From Billgrantia endophytica (GTDB taxonomy: Bacteria > Pseudomonadota > Gammaproteobacteria > Pseudomonadales > Halomonadaceae): a DNA stretch of 64,000 bases. The notes under the pieces were generated by a model. It made no database searches. It was given only the letters and a program-made list of their open reading frames with translations, and had not been told where the DNA came from. Shown here piece after piece: positions 43,652 through 52,507 of the stretch. Position 1 is the stretch's first letter. Every line of letters begins with the position of its first letter. The stretch lies in contig NZ_PNRF01000007.1 of assembly GCF_002879615.1 (NCBI RefSeq), forward strand, positions 132,939-196,938, written 5' to 3'. A program made the position numbers and the translations under genes.

Positions 43652-44773
43652 ATGCCAGAGACCGCTTCACGCCCCGGCAAGCTCGAACGGGATGCCGGCA
43701 GGCTTCGCGCCACAGGTGATTGGACATTGCCGCATCACGCCCGGCTTCGTAAGGTCGTAGGTCAGAAGCATGACATCCATAGCCTGGATCTGAGTGGCCT
43801 GGGCGAGCTGGACACCTCCGGCGCCGTGTTGCTGGCCGAGCTGATGGGGCCGGAGCATATGCTCGACGTGGCGAGTTGGGCGCCCGATCAGCCTGCTGAA
43901 CGCCATGCGCTGCTGGTTACCGTGGCAAGCGCCATGCAACACTCCTCGCCCCCCCACCCCCGAGTCAGCCCCCCCGTCCTGATTGCCTTGGGGGAGGTCG
44001 GACGAAGCATTGAAGGCCTCTGGAGACAACAGGTCCAACTGCTCGGCTTCATCGGGCTTACCCTGAGCAGTCTGGCAGCGGTGTTGCTGAAGCCATGGCG
44101 TTGGCGTGTCACCGCCCTGGTCGCCCATATCCAGCAGATCGGACTCAACGCCATTCCCATCGTCGCCCTGCTGACGTTCCTGGTCGGTGCCGTGGTGGCC
44201 TTCCTGGGCGCCACGGTGCTGCAAGACTTCGGCGCCACCATCTATACCGTCAACCTGGTCGCCTACTCGTTCCTGCGCGAGTTCGGCGTACTGCTGGCCG
44301 CCATCCTGTTGGCCGGCCGAACCGCCAGCGCCTTCACCGCCCAGATCGGCTCGATGAAGGCCAACGAGGAGCTCGATGCCCTGCGTGCCCAGGGGCTCAG
44401 CCCCATGGAACTACTGGTGTTGCCCCGCGTGATGGCGATGATGGTCAGCCTGCCGATCCTGACCCTTGTCGGCATGTTCAGCGGCATGCTGGGTGGTGCA
44501 ATGGTCAGCGCCATGGCGTTGGATATTTCCACCACACAGTTCCTCACCATCCTGCAGCGCGATATCCCGCTGCGCCATTTCCTGGTGGGCCTGGGCAAGG
44601 CACCGCTCTTCGCCTTCGTCATTGCCGTCATCGGTTGCCTGGAGGGCTTCAAGGCCAGCGCCAGCGCGCAGTCGGTGGGAGAGCACACCACATCGAGCGT
44701 GGTACAGTCGATCTTCATGGTGATCCTGCTCGACGCGCTGGCCGCCCTGTTCTTCATGGAGATGGGATGGTGA
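43652..44773 (+). CDS. MlaE-type lipid ABC permease with N-terminal STAS domain
   Basis: A 373-residue inner-membrane protein. Residues 1-95 resemble a STAS domain of the MlaB kind (LERDAGRLRATGDWTLPHHA and IHSLDLSGLGELDTSGAVLL). Residues 125-373 are the MlaE permease with five to six spans, including ALLTFLVGAVVAFLGATVLQ, GRTASAFTAQIGSMKANEEL and IGCLEGFKASASAQSVGEHT. MlaB is a separate protein in the classical MlaFEDCB system; here it is fused to the permease. The complex moves phospholipids across the periplasm. The ATG at 43652 is preceded by AGG at a slightly long distance. It overlaps the ATPase gene by 7 bases. Confidence 0.9.
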   Translation: MPETASRPGKLERDAGRLRATGDWTLPHHARLRKVVGQKHDIHSLDLSGLGELDTSGAVLLAELMGPEHMLDVASWAPDQPAERHALLVTVASAMQHSSPPHPRVSPPVLIALGEVGRSIEGLWRQQVQLLGFIGLTLSSLAAVLLKPWRWRVTALVAHIQQIGLNAIPIVALLTFLVGAVVAFLGATVLQDFGATIYTVNLVAYSFLREFGVLLAAILLAGRTASAFTAQIGSMKANEELDALRAQGLSPMELLVLPRVMAMMVSLPILTLVGMFSGMLGGAMVSAMALDISTTQFLTILQRDIPLRHFLVGLGKAPLFAFVIAVIGCLEGFKASASAQSVGEHTTSSVVQSIFMVILLDALAALFFMEMGW

Positions 44774-45561
44774 ACCAGGCAACCGATGCCATCATCGAGA
44801 TACGCGGCCTGGTCAACCGCTTCGGCCAATATGTGGTGCATGAGGGGCTGGATCTGGACATTCGCCGCGGCGAGATCCTCGGCGTGGTGGGTGGCTCGGG
44901 CACCGGCAAGTCGGTTCTCTTGCGCAGCATCGTGGGTCTCAAGCGTCCGGACGGCGGGGCCATCCGTGTCTTCGGGGAGGACCTTCAGCGCCTGCCGCCC
45001 ACCCGCCGCGCCCGGGTGGAGCGTCGCTTCGGCGTGCTGTTCCAGCGTGGCGCCCTGTTCTCTTCGCTGACCCTGCAGGAGAACGTCGCCCTGCCGCTGA
45101 TCGAACATGCGGGTCTCTCGCGTGCCGATGCGGAGCGTCTCGCCCGGGTCAAGCTTGCCCTGGCGGGGCTCCCCCCCGAGTCGGCCCTGCTCAATCCCGA
45201 TGAACTCTCCGGCGGCATGGTGAAACGAGCCGCCCTGGCTCGAGCGCTGGCACTGGATCCGGAAGTGCTGTTCCTCGACGAGCCTACCGCCGGCCTCGAC
45301 CCGATCGGCGCGGCTGCCTTCGACCGACTCCTCGTGACACTCCGCGATGCCCTGGGCTTCAGCGTCTTTCTGGTCACGCATGATCTGGATACGCTGTACA
45401 CGGTGTGCGACCGTGTCGCCGTGATCTCCCGGAAACACGTTCTGGTCGCGGATGCCTTGCCGGCGGTGGAAGCCACCGATGATGCATGGGTTCAGGATTA
45501 CTTTCACGGCCCAAGGGGCCGGGCGGCCAGTCATGCCGCACAGAGAACGGAGACCCGGTAA
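44767..45561 (+). CDS. MlaF-type ABC transporter ATP-binding protein
   Basis: ATPase of 264 residues for the lipid transporter. Walker A GGSGTGKS (about 43-50), Q-loop FQRGALFSSLT, signature LSGGMVKRAALARAL (the GGM form is characteristic of MlaF), Walker B LFLDEPTAGLDPIG and the switch histidine in LVTHDLDTLY. It begins inside the permease gene and its TAA overlaps the ATG of the MCE gene, so the operon is tightly coupled. Confidence 0.94.
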   Translation: MVNQATDAIIEIRGLVNRFGQYVVHEGLDLDIRRGEILGVVGGSGTGKSVLLRSIVGLKRPDGGAIRVFGEDLQRLPPTRRARVERRFGVLFQRGALFSSLTLQENVALPLIEHAGLSRADAERLARVKLALAGLPPESALLNPDELSGGMVKRAALARALALDPEVLFLDEPTAGLDPIGAAAFDRLLVTLRDALGFSVFLVTHDLDTLYTVCDRVAVISRKHVLVADALPAVEATDDAWVQDYFHGPRGRAASHAAQRTETR

Positions 45562-46499
45562 TGGAGACTCGAGCCCACCACGTAGTGATCGGTCTGTTCA
45601 CCGTACTGGCGATCCTGGGAGGGCTGCTCTTTGCCCTGTGGCTGGGGCAAAGCACGGCCGATCGGGAATACGCCCATTACGAGGTGTATTTCGAGCGCAG
45701 CGTCAGCGGACTGAGTGAAGGAAATGCCGTCGAGTACAGCGGCGTTCGGGTCGGGGAAGTCACCGACTTGCGACTGGATCCCGCCGACCCGCGCAACGTC
45801 CTGGCACGCATCCGGGTACAGAGCCACGTACCGATCAGGCGCGATACCCGCGCTCGCCTGGCATTGGCCAATATCACCGGGAGCATGTCGGTCCAGCTAC
45901 ATGGAGGAACCCCGGACAGCCCGCTCCTGGTTACCGATGGCGAAGCGCCTCCCCGAATCGTCGCCGATCCTTCACCGATCAGTGCGCTGCTCGGAGACGG
46001 CGAAGAGATCCTCGGTAACGTCAACAGCATGCTGGCGCGACTGGAAACACTGCTCTCCGAAGAAAACATCGAAAGCGTCGGACATATTCTGGCCAACCTG
46101 GAGCAGACCACCGCCAGCCTGGCCCAGTTGGGCGAAGGACCCAGCAGGCTCATGGATCAGTTGGAAGCCCTCTCGCAGGACGCCTCCGCTGCCATGATCG
46201 AGCTGGGAGCCGTGACGCGTCAGGCGGGCACCATGCTCGATGGCCATGGACAGCAAATCATGATCGGAGCGCGCCAGGCCACGGAAAGCCTGTCACGAAC
46301 CACCCGGCGCCTGGAGTCGATCCTCCACGATAATGAGGGCGCCCTGGAGAGTGGCTTCCAGGGGATACAGGGCCTGGGTCCCGCCGCCGTCGAATTGCGA
46401 CACACACTATCCAGCCTCAATCGCATCATTCGCCGGCTGGAGGACAACCCGGCCGATTTCCTGCTGGGTCGCGACAGTATCGAGGAGTTCTCGCCATGA
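45561..46499 (+). CDS. MCE-domain substrate-binding protein (MlaD-like)
   Basis: A 312-residue protein anchored by one N-terminal span (about 8-28) with an MCE domain in the periplasm (about 38-120: YEVYFERSVSGLSEGNAVEY, GVRVGEVTDLRLDP, ANITGSMSVQLHG). The C-terminal 190 residues are mainly helical and predicted to form long helices with heptad-like spacing (ESVGHILANLEQTTASLAQL). MlaD proteins form hexameric rings around a lipid pore. This one is longer than E. coli MlaD (183) and resembles the MCE proteins of systems with a PqiC-like lipoprotein. Confidence 0.92.
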   Translation: METRAHHVVIGLFTVLAILGGLLFALWLGQSTADREYAHYEVYFERSVSGLSEGNAVEYSGVRVGEVTDLRLDPADPRNVLARIRVQSHVPIRRDTRARLALANITGSMSVQLHGGTPDSPLLVTDGEAPPRIVADPSPISALLGDGEEILGNVNSMLARLETLLSEENIESVGHILANLEQTTASLAQLGEGPSRLMDQLEALSQDASAAMIELGAVTRQAGTMLDGHGQQIMIGARQATESLSRTTRRLESILHDNEGALESGFQGIQGLGPAAVELRHTLSSLNRIIRRLEDNPADFLLGRDSIEEFSP

Positions 46500-47122
46500 C
46501 CGCCCTGGCCCGTTTCACACGGCTGTTGACCGTGGCCTCCCTGGGATTGCTCACTGCCTGCGCCCTGGTGCCCGAGCGTGACCCCATGAGCCTTTACTCG
46601 CTTCCTTCCACTCCCCTTCCCACGGCATCGTCCGGTGAAACAGGTTCCCTGGAAAGAACGCTCCGGTTGGCCACCCCCAGGGCGGGCGGACTGCTGGATG
46701 GCTCACGAATCGTGGTTGTCCCGGCGCCGAACCAGCCACAAGTCTATCAGGGTGTGCGGTGGTCGGACGCCTCTCCGGTACTGCTGCGTGATCGCCTGAT
46801 CGATGCGTTCCAGGAAGATGGCCGGGTATCGCGCCTCGTGCATGCGGACACACCGCTGTCAGCCGACCTGGAGTTGACCAGCGACCTGCGCGCCTTCCAG
46901 AGCGAATACCGGAACGGCCACCCGGAGGTGGTCATCCGCCTGGATGCCCGGCTGGTTGACGCAAGCTCTCAGCAGTTGGTGGCGAGCCGGCGTTTCACCC
47001 ATCGCCGCAGTGCCGACGATACGACGATTCCGGCCGTCGTCGATGCCTTCGGCACGGCAGCGGATCAACTCTCACGCGAGCTGGTCGACTGGACCGTGGA
47101 GCAGCTCGCGCACGCTCGCTGA
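46496..47122 (+). CDS. ABC-type transport auxiliary lipoprotein (PqiC-like)
   Basis: A 208-residue lipoprotein. The signal peptide ends in the lipobox LLTAC with Cys22, and alanine follows, which favours sorting to the outer membrane. The body has the auxiliary-lipoprotein pattern RIVVVPAPNQPQVYQGVRW, SPVLLRDRLIDAFQEDGRV and ADLELTSDLRAF. Such proteins bridge MCE proteins to the outer membrane. Its ATG overlaps the stop of the MCE gene (ATGA). It ends the four-gene operon. Confidence 0.9.
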   Translation: MTALARFTRLLTVASLGLLTACALVPERDPMSLYSLPSTPLPTASSGETGSLERTLRLATPRAGGLLDGSRIVVVPAPNQPQVYQGVRWSDASPVLLRDRLIDAFQEDGRVSRLVHADTPLSADLELTSDLRAFQSEYRNGHPEVVIRLDARLVDASSQQLVASRRFTHRRSADDTTIPAVVDAFGTAADQLSRELVDWTVEQLAHAR

Positions 47123-47238
47123 GCGGCCTGACACATTCACGTGACGGAAAAGCGTGGATACTTGGCCATAATGCCCTTTGGTTACCGTCAACGAGATCAA
47201 TTCGTTATCATGGTCGGTAAAGACAAGGAATACCGACA

Positions 47239-47925
47239 ATGGATAGCACACCGCGCCAGAACCTGGGTATCAGCGCCTACAGCTGGTTGAAGCACGACAT
47301 CACCCGCGGCGTATTCAAGCCCGGGGAAAAGCTGCTCATGAGTCGCCTCAAGGAACGCTATGACCTTGGTATCGGCCCGCTGCGTGAGGCCCTGTCGCAG
47401 CTGGTAGCCGAACACCTCGTCGTGGCCATCAGCCAGCGTGGTTATCGTGTTGCCCCCATGTCGCTCGCCGAACTGGCCGATCTCTACGATGCAAGAGCCC
47501 AGCTCGAAGGCCTGATGCTCAAGCTCGCCATCGAGAGGGGCGACGATACCTGGGAAGCCAACATTCTGGCCAAGGCACATACCCTGGCCAAGGTCATGGA
47601 GGTCAATACACCCGACGAGCTACTGGATGTCTGGGACACTCGACACAAGGCGTTTCATACCGCCATCGCCAGCGGCTGCCGCTCCCCCCATTTGCTGAAG
47701 GTACGCGACAGCCTGTTCGATCAGGTCGAGCGTTATCGCCATCTATGGCTGCGTGAAACCGTTTTTTCGGAAGCGGCTCTGGAGCGCAAGCGACAGGAAC
47801 ATGCCGCACTGGTAGACGTCATCCTGGCTCGCGACGCGCCCCGTGCCGCAGACATGATGCGCGAGCACCTCATGACACCCGTACCGATCATTACCGAGGT
47901 CATGCAGCGTCGGGGGTTGGCCTGA
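47239..47925 (+). CDS. GntR family regulator with FCD domain (CsiR-like)
   Basis: A 228-residue regulator. The winged helix covers about 10-75 (SWLKHDITRGVFKPGEKLLM, GIGPLREALSQLVAEHLVV) and the FCD domain the rest, with the metal-binding histidines in RHKAFHTAIASGC and REHL near the C-terminus. The N-terminal pattern resembles CsiR/GlaR, the glutarate- and GABA-related repressor. AAGGA precedes the ATG. TTACCG (47182-47187) and CGGTAA (47215-47220) upstream could be autoregulatory half sites. Targets may include the nearby pxpABC genes, which is inference only. Confidence 0.88.
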   Translation: MDSTPRQNLGISAYSWLKHDITRGVFKPGEKLLMSRLKERYDLGIGPLREALSQLVAEHLVVAISQRGYRVAPMSLAELADLYDARAQLEGLMLKLAIERGDDTWEANILAKAHTLAKVMEVNTPDELLDVWDTRHKAFHTAIASGCRSPHLLKVRDSLFDQVERYRHLWLRETVFSEAALERKRQEHAALVDVILARDAPRAADMMREHLMTPVPIITEVMQRRGLA

Positions 47926-48036
47926 AAACCCAGCGGGCATGAACGTGAGCATCGCTCTGCATCTATCGCGCGGGGCCTGCCGGCGAGCTATCATCAAAGT
48001 GTCACCAGCGCTGCGTACACTCGGCAGATGACATGC

Positions 48037-48064
48037 TTAAACAAGCGTTTTATCTTGCTATACC
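48037..48064 (+). promoter_or_regulatory. Weak promoter with PsrA-like palindrome before the RHH gene
   Basis: AAACAAGCGTTT (48039-48050) has the AAAC-N4-GTTT form. It overlaps a weak -35 (TTAAAC, 48037-48042), with TATACC (48059-48064) as possible -10 box 16 bases away. The same arrangement is seen at the SCP2 gene. Confidence 0.35.
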
Positions 48065-48113
48065 AGGCTTCCACTCCGGTTCGCTCCAGGAAGCGCCCCA
48101 AGGAGACAACGAC

Positions 48114-48335
48114 ATGCCACATCTGCTGCGTTTTTCACGTGATATCGATTCCCGCCTCGAGTACCTCTGCCAGCAGACCGGCATGGGCAAATCCGAGCTT
48201 ATCGAGCGCTGCGTCGATGTCGGACTGGCCGATTTCGAGGCACAGCTGCTGATGGAAGGTGCCGGCAGGCGACCGGCACAAGGCGTGAAGCCAAGTCTCG
48301 ATCAGCTGTTGCGCGAGAGCGGGCTCGGCGCCTGA
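48114..48335 (+). CDS. Small ribbon-helix-helix-like protein
   Basis: A 73-residue protein with AAGGAG 8 bases before its ATG. The first 45 residues fit a ribbon-helix-helix DNA-binding domain: a short strand (LLRFSRDIDSRL), then EYLCQQTGMGKSELIERCVD with the GKSE turn, then an amphipathic helix. RHH proteins are mostly antitoxins or small repressors. No toxin gene is adjacent: the next gene, pxpC, is convergent. Role unknown; the fold assignment rests on pattern only. Confidence 0.65.
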   Translation: MPHLLRFSRDIDSRLEYLCQQTGMGKSELIERCVDVGLADFEAQLLMEGAGRRPAQGVKPSLDQLLRESGLGA

Positions 48336-48354
48336 ACGACGCGCGCTTCGGGCC

Positions 48355-49293
48355 CTACCTGAAGCGCCCCAGGACGCGTCGATGCTCGGCCAGCGCCCTG
48401 GCGCGTGACGTCGCCACCAGCCGCACTTCCTGTCCCGGCAGGCATTGCGCCAGTCTGGCTGCCGCCAACGGGGTCAGGGCCCCAAGGCGTGGATAGCCAC
48501 CGATGGTCTGACGATCATTGAGAAGAACGATGGGTTGGCCATCCGGCGGCACCTGAACCGCCCCGAGCGGTATTCCTTCCGAGATCATGCTGCTTGCATG
48601 AGAGGCCAGGCCTGGGCCAAGCAGCCTGACACCCATCCGGTCGGCACGATCGTCGACCCGCCAACGGGCATTGAAGGCCGCATAGAGGCTCGCTCCGGTA
48701 AAGACGCCGATCTGTGCACCGGCCACGAGTTCCAGACGACAGTCGGACCCGGGCAGCCACACTGTCGAACCGGGAGGCAAATGCCGCTCCACGGCCGGAG
48801 CACCGCGCCAGGTCAGGCGGTCGCCCACCGTCAATGGACGGCCATCCTCATGGAGTCCACCGAGCCGTTCACGTGGCGTCGTGCTGGCGCTTCCCAGAAC
48901 CTGCGGCGCCTCCAGTCCACCGGGAAAGGCCAGGTAGGCACGCAGGCCCTCTCGCGGCTGGCGGAAGGTCAGCCGCTGGCCAGGCCGCACCGCGAAACTG
49001 GCACCGGGCAAGAGCGGCTCATCATCGAGAGTGGCGTCAAGGTCGGCACCTGTCAGGGCCAACCGTGCGGCACACTCGGCCTCCAGCACCAGCCCACCGC
49101 CTACCACGACCTCCAGGGCCGTACTGTTCAGCGGGTTGCCCAGCAGCCAATTGCTCCAGTAGAAGGAGACCCAGTCCGCAGCGCCACCCTGGGTGACACC
49201 CAGATGGCGCACTCCCAGACGACCGCCGTCCTCGACCAGTGCCAGCGGCCCGGCCTGCACCACCTTCATTCCCGCAGGGAGCGATGACGTCAC
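48355..49293 (-). CDS. pxpC: 5-oxoprolinase subunit PxpC
   Basis: PxpC (formerly KipA/YbgK, biotin-dependent carboxylase family) forms with PxpA and PxpB an ATP-dependent 5-oxoprolinase that opens pyroglutamate to glutamate. The 312-residue protein shows VVQAGPLALVEDGGRLGVRH, GVTQGGAADWVSFYWSNWLL and GYPRLGALTPLAAARLAQC, typical of the family. The start is GTG at 49293 with GGAGG 7 bases upstream, overlapping pxpB by 4 bases. It is the last gene of pxpABC and convergent with the RHH gene. Confidence 0.93.
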   Translation of the reverse strand: MTSSLPAGMKVVQAGPLALVEDGGRLGVRHLGVTQGGAADWVSFYWSNWLLGNPLNSTALEVVVGGGLVLEAECAARLALTGADLDATLDDEPLLPGASFAVRPGQRLTFRQPREGLRAYLAFPGGLEAPQVLGSASTTPRERLGGLHEDGRPLTVGDRLTWRGAPAVERHLPPGSTVWLPGSDCRLELVAGAQIGVFTGASLYAAFNARWRVDDRADRMGVRLLGPGLASHASSMISEGIPLGAVQVPPDGQPIVLLNDRQTIGGYPRLGALTPLAAARLAQCLPGQEVRLVATSRARALAEHRRVLGRFR

Positions 49294-49994
49294 TGGCGCT
49301 CCTCCAGCGGCGTGGTATCACCGCCCTGCGCCTCGAACTCGGCCCGCGGGACCGACGTGAAACGGACCCGGTCACCGGGCACGAACAGCGGATTGCCGCG
49401 GCGAGCAGACTCGAAGAGCGGCACGGCGGTGCGTCCCAGGATGTTCCAGCCACCGGGCGAAACCAGGGGGTAGACAGCCGTCTGCCGATCGGCAATGCCG
49501 ACACTGCCCGCTGCCACCCTGCGCCGGGGAGTCTCCAGCCGAGGAGTCGCCAATTCCTCGTCAACGAGCCCCATGAAACCGTAACCCGGAGCGAATCCCA
49601 GCGCGAAGACGCAGTAGTCATGATCGCAATGGCGACGAATCAGCTCATCGATACCGATGCCTGCGCGTTCGGCCACGCGATGGAGCTCGGGGCCGACGCT
49701 CTCGTCATACCAGACCGGAATCTCATGGCGCTCTCCTGCCTGCGTGTCGGCGGGCCGCAGATGCTCCAGCGCCTGTCGAATTCGCCCATGGGCCTCGCCA
49801 TGCTCCAGCCGGAGGCAGTCGTAATGCACCATCAGCGTGGTATAGGAAGGAACCAGGTCGATCAGCATTTCGCCAAACGTCTGACGCAATGCCTGATCCG
49901 CCGCCATGATCCATGCCATGTTGGACTCGGCGATGGTATCGAAGAGCCGAACCATCAGCACGTCCATGGCAGTCGTTTCGATGACGGCCCTCAC
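49290..49994 (-). CDS. pxpB: 5-oxoprolinase subunit PxpB
   Basis: PxpB (KipI/YbgJ family), 234 residues. Family signatures are [20 protein letters not shown] (about 78-97), [33 protein letters not shown] (about 146-165), and [20 protein letters not shown] (about 186-205). The start is GTG at 49994, overlapping pxpA. Both junctions of this operon overlap by 4 bases, so the three subunits are made together. Confidence 0.93.
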   Translation of the reverse strand: MRAVIETTAMDVLMVRLFDTIAESNMAWIMAADQALRQTFGEMLIDLVPSYTTLMVHYDCLRLEHGEAHGRIRQALEHLRPADTQAGERHEIPVWYDESVGPELHRVAERAGIGIDELIRRHCDHDYCVFALGFAPGYGFMGLVDEELATPRLETPRRRVAAGSVGIADRQTAVYPLVSPGGWNILGRTAVPLFESARRGNPLFVPGDRVRFTSVPRAEFEAQGGDTTPLEERQ

Positions 49995-50743
49995 GCCGAT
50001 TCCAGGGAGCGGAAGGCCTCACGGATGGCGCGAACCGACGCGACCGATTCGGGATTGTCCCCGTGCACGCACAGGGTATCGCAAGGCAAATGCAAGGCGG
50101 AACCGTCGCTGGCCGTCACGGCCTCGCCCCTGGCCAGGGTCACGGCCTGGGCCACGATGGTTGCTTCGTCATGGTGAACGGCATTCGGCAGGCGCCGGGA
50201 AACAAGCTGCCCCTGCGGATCATAGGCACGATCGGCAAAGGTTTCGAACCAGATCGGGAGGCCTATTTCGGCGGCCAGCGCCCGGAACGGCCCAGGGTCC
50301 GCCGTCGCCATCACCATCAGCGGTAGGCCGGCATCATAGGCGCGTACCGCCCGCATGACACCCTTTAGAAGCTCGGGATCGCGCGCCATATCGTTGTAGA
50401 GCGCACCATGAGGTTTGACGTACTGGATGATGGTGCCTTCTGCCTGGCAGATACCCGCCAGGGCGCCCACCTGATAGAGAACCAGGTCCTCTACCTCGGC
50501 AGGAGTGCAGCCCAGCGAGCGGCGGCCGAAACCCATCAGATCGGGGTAGGCCGGATGGGCACCGATCCTGACATCATGCCGGGCCGCCAGCGCCACGGTA
50601 CGGCGCATGACATGAGGATCGGAAGCATGAAAGCCGCAGGCAATGTTGGCGCAATCCACATAGGGCATCACGTCGTCATCCATGCCCAGGGGCCAGTTGC
50701 CGAAGCTTTCACCCATATCGCAGTTGAGCAGAGGCATGGCCAT
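49991..50743 (-). CDS. pxpA: 5-oxoprolinase subunit PxpA (LamB/YcsF family)
   Basis: PxpA, 250 residues, first gene of pxp[23 protein letters not shown] (6-25), [33 protein letters not shown] and [12 protein letters not shown] are the hallmark motifs with the metal-binding histidines and aspartates. AGGA stands 6 bases before the ATG. The operon may be driven from the 220-base interval shared with the divergent VOC/TRAP operon. 5-Oxoproline arises from glutamine and glutathione breakdown and must be recycled. Confidence 0.94.
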   Translation of the reverse strand: MAMPLLNCDMGESFGNWPLGMDDDVMPYVDCANIACGFHASDPHVMRRTVALAARHDVRIGAHPAYPDLMGFGRRSLGCTPAEVEDLVLYQVGALAGICQAEGTIIQYVKPHGALYNDMARDPELLKGVMRAVRAYDAGLPLMVMATADPGPFRALAAEIGLPIWFETFADRAYDPQGQLVSRRLPNAVHHDEATIVAQAVTLARGEAVTASDGSALHLPCDTLCVHGDNPESVASVRAIREAFRSLESA

Positions 50744-50887
50744 GGTGATTCCTTTTATCAGGTTTAGTGAATATCTATCCCTCTACTTGCCCCAACTATA
50801 TGAAGAGCATCATGCGAGTACCAGTCGTTTTTTCCGCTAGAGAATGGAGGTGCTCCCCTATCGAACTGATATCATTTGGAAAAATAG

Positions 50888-50917
50888 TTGACGAGAGCCC
50901 CCTGGGAGGATTATCAA
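50888..50917 (+). promoter_or_regulatory. Promoter of the VOC/TRAP operon
   Basis: TTGACG (50888-50893) and TATCAA (50912-50917) with an 18-base spacer, about 50 bases before the VOC gene. The surrounding interval (50744-50965) is richer in A and T than the genes beside it. Confidence 0.4.
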
Positions 50918-50965
50918 TTCAAAGAGGCCCTGCCCGAGCACTACGACAAGAAACCAGGAGGTTCC

Positions 50966-51403
50966 ATGTCCGTTTCCGACCCTTTTCACCTTGCCGTACA
51001 GGTCCGCGACATCGATGAAGCGCGATCGTTCTACGGAGACTTTCTCGGCTGCCCCGAAGGCCGCTCCTCGGAAAGCTGGGTCGATTTCGACTTTTTCGGC
51101 CACCAGTTCGTCTGCCATCTCAACCCAGCACTCAAGGACAACCCCGTCTCCAGCCATACCAACCCTGTCGACGGTCACGGCGTCCCGGTACCACATTTTG
51201 GCGTGGTGCTGGAAATGCAAGCCTGGGAAGCCCTCGCCAGCAAGCTTCGTGATCATGGGGTCCGCTTCGAGATAGAGCCCTATGTTCGCTTCAAGGGCGA
51301 GCCAGGGGAGCAGGCGACGATGTTCTTCTACGATCCCTCGGGGAACGCCCTGGAGTTCAAGGCATTCAAGGATAGAGAAAGCCAGCTGTTCAAGAAACAC
51401 TGA
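50966..51403 (+). CDS. VOC superfamily (glyoxalase/dioxygenase-like) protein
   Basis: A 145-residue protein with two vicinal-oxygen-chelate modules. Likely metal ligands are His in DPFHLAVQV (residue 8), His in VPHFGVVLEM and Glu in GNALEFKAF near the C-terminus, the usual H-H-E set. AGGAGG precedes the ATG at 50966. GQATMFFYDPSGNALE-like ends are common in lactoylglutathione lyase-like proteins of unknown substrate. The gene stands directly before dctPQM and may act on the imported compound. Confidence 0.82.
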   Translation: MSVSDPFHLAVQVRDIDEARSFYGDFLGCPEGRSSESWVDFDFFGHQFVCHLNPALKDNPVSSHTNPVDGHGVPVPHFGVVLEMQAWEALASKLRDHGVRFEIEPYVRFKGEPGEQATMFFYDPSGNALEFKAFKDRESQLFKKH

Positions 51404-51492
51404 CGACAGCGCCTGCCTCTGCAGGAGTGCGACAGGGTGGCGGTACGCCCGGGCAACAACACGACCATCAACATGAACAAGAGGTCTTTACC

Positions 51493-52476
51493 ATGCACAA
51501 GACGATAACCACTCCCGTACTGTTGGCGGCCGCCTTCAGCTTCGCCGCGAGCGCCCAGGCCGCGCAATGGACCATGGCCACCCCCTACGGCGATGCCAGC
51601 TTCCATACCAAGAACACGAAGCAATTTGCCGAAGACGTGGCCGAAGCCACCGATGGTGAGTTGACCATCAACGTACACAGCGGCGGCTCCCTTGTCGCCC
51701 ACGGCGAAATCAAACCGTCGGTACGGCGTGGTACCATCGAGGCGGGGGAGGTCTTCCTGTCGATTCTGTCCAATGACGACCCGATCTTCGAAGTCGACAC
51801 CCTCCCAGGGGTGGCGGGCAGCTACGATGACGCCTTCGCCCTTTGGGAAACCACCAAGCCCCTCATCACTGAGATATTCGCCGTCGAGGGTCTCATGCCG
51901 CTTTATGCGGTGGCCTGGCCCTCACAGGGCATCTATACCGACTTCGAGCTGAACACCGAAGAGCAGTTCGAGGGTCTTCGGGTTCGCGCGCCCAACATCA
52001 ATACCCAGCGCTTCGTGAATTACCTGGGCGGCAATCCTACCGAAACCGAAGAGTCCGACATTCCCACTGCCTTCAGCACCGGGCGAGTGGATGCCATGAT
52101 CACATCCACCTCGACCGGTAATTCGATGACCGCCTGGGACTATGTCTCCCATTACACCGACGCCAACCTGTGGCTGCCCAAGAATATCGTCTTCATCAAC
52201 CAGCGTGCCTTCGACCGCCTCGACGAAGCGACCCAGGAGGCTGTTCTCGAGGCCGCGGCCCGTGCCGAGGAGCGTGGCTGGCAGATGAGCCGCGACGACA
52301 ACGAAGCCAGTACGCAGGCGCTGCAGGAGAACGGCATCACCGTTGCCCCCCCGAATGACGAGGTGGCAACGGCCCTGCAGGCCGCTGGTGACAGGCTGTT
52401 CGGTGATTGGGAAGAACGCGCCGATGACGCCGCCAAGCAGGTGCTCGAGGAATATCGCAACCAACGCGACGAGTGA
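51493..52476 (+). CDS. dctP: TRAP transporter substrate-binding protein DctP
   Basis: Periplasmic binding protein of 327 residues. The signal peptide ends at SAQA-AQW (about residue 23). TRAP features: ATPYGDASFHTKNTKQFAED, the carboxylate-binding arginine in FEGLRVRAPN (about 154-163), and TAFSTGRVDAMITSTSTG. The family binds organic acids through that arginine. The start ATG at 51493 has AGAGGT upstream. It is followed by the dctQ and dctM genes. Confidence 0.93.
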   Translation: MHKTITTPVLLAAAFSFAASAQAAQWTMATPYGDASFHTKNTKQFAEDVAEATDGELTINVHSGGSLVAHGEIKPSVRRGTIEAGEVFLSILSNDDPIFEVDTLPGVAGSYDDAFALWETTKPLITEIFAVEGLMPLYAVAWPSQGIYTDFELNTEEQFEGLRVRAPNINTQRFVNYLGGNPTETEESDIPTAFSTGRVDAMITSTSTGNSMTAWDYVSHYTDANLWLPKNIVFINQRAFDRLDEATQEAVLEAAARAEERGWQMSRDDNEASTQALQENGITVAPPNDEVATALQAAGDRLFGDWEERADDAAKQVLEEYRNQRDE

Positions 52477-52507
52477 AGCATGACACCGCTCGTCGCGAGG
52501 CCAAGCC

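Noticed and set aside
47182..47220. TTACCG and CGGTAA half sites before the GntR gene as a called operator
   Set aside because: Arms are only six bases with 27 bases between them; mentioned under the gene but not supported enough for a feature.
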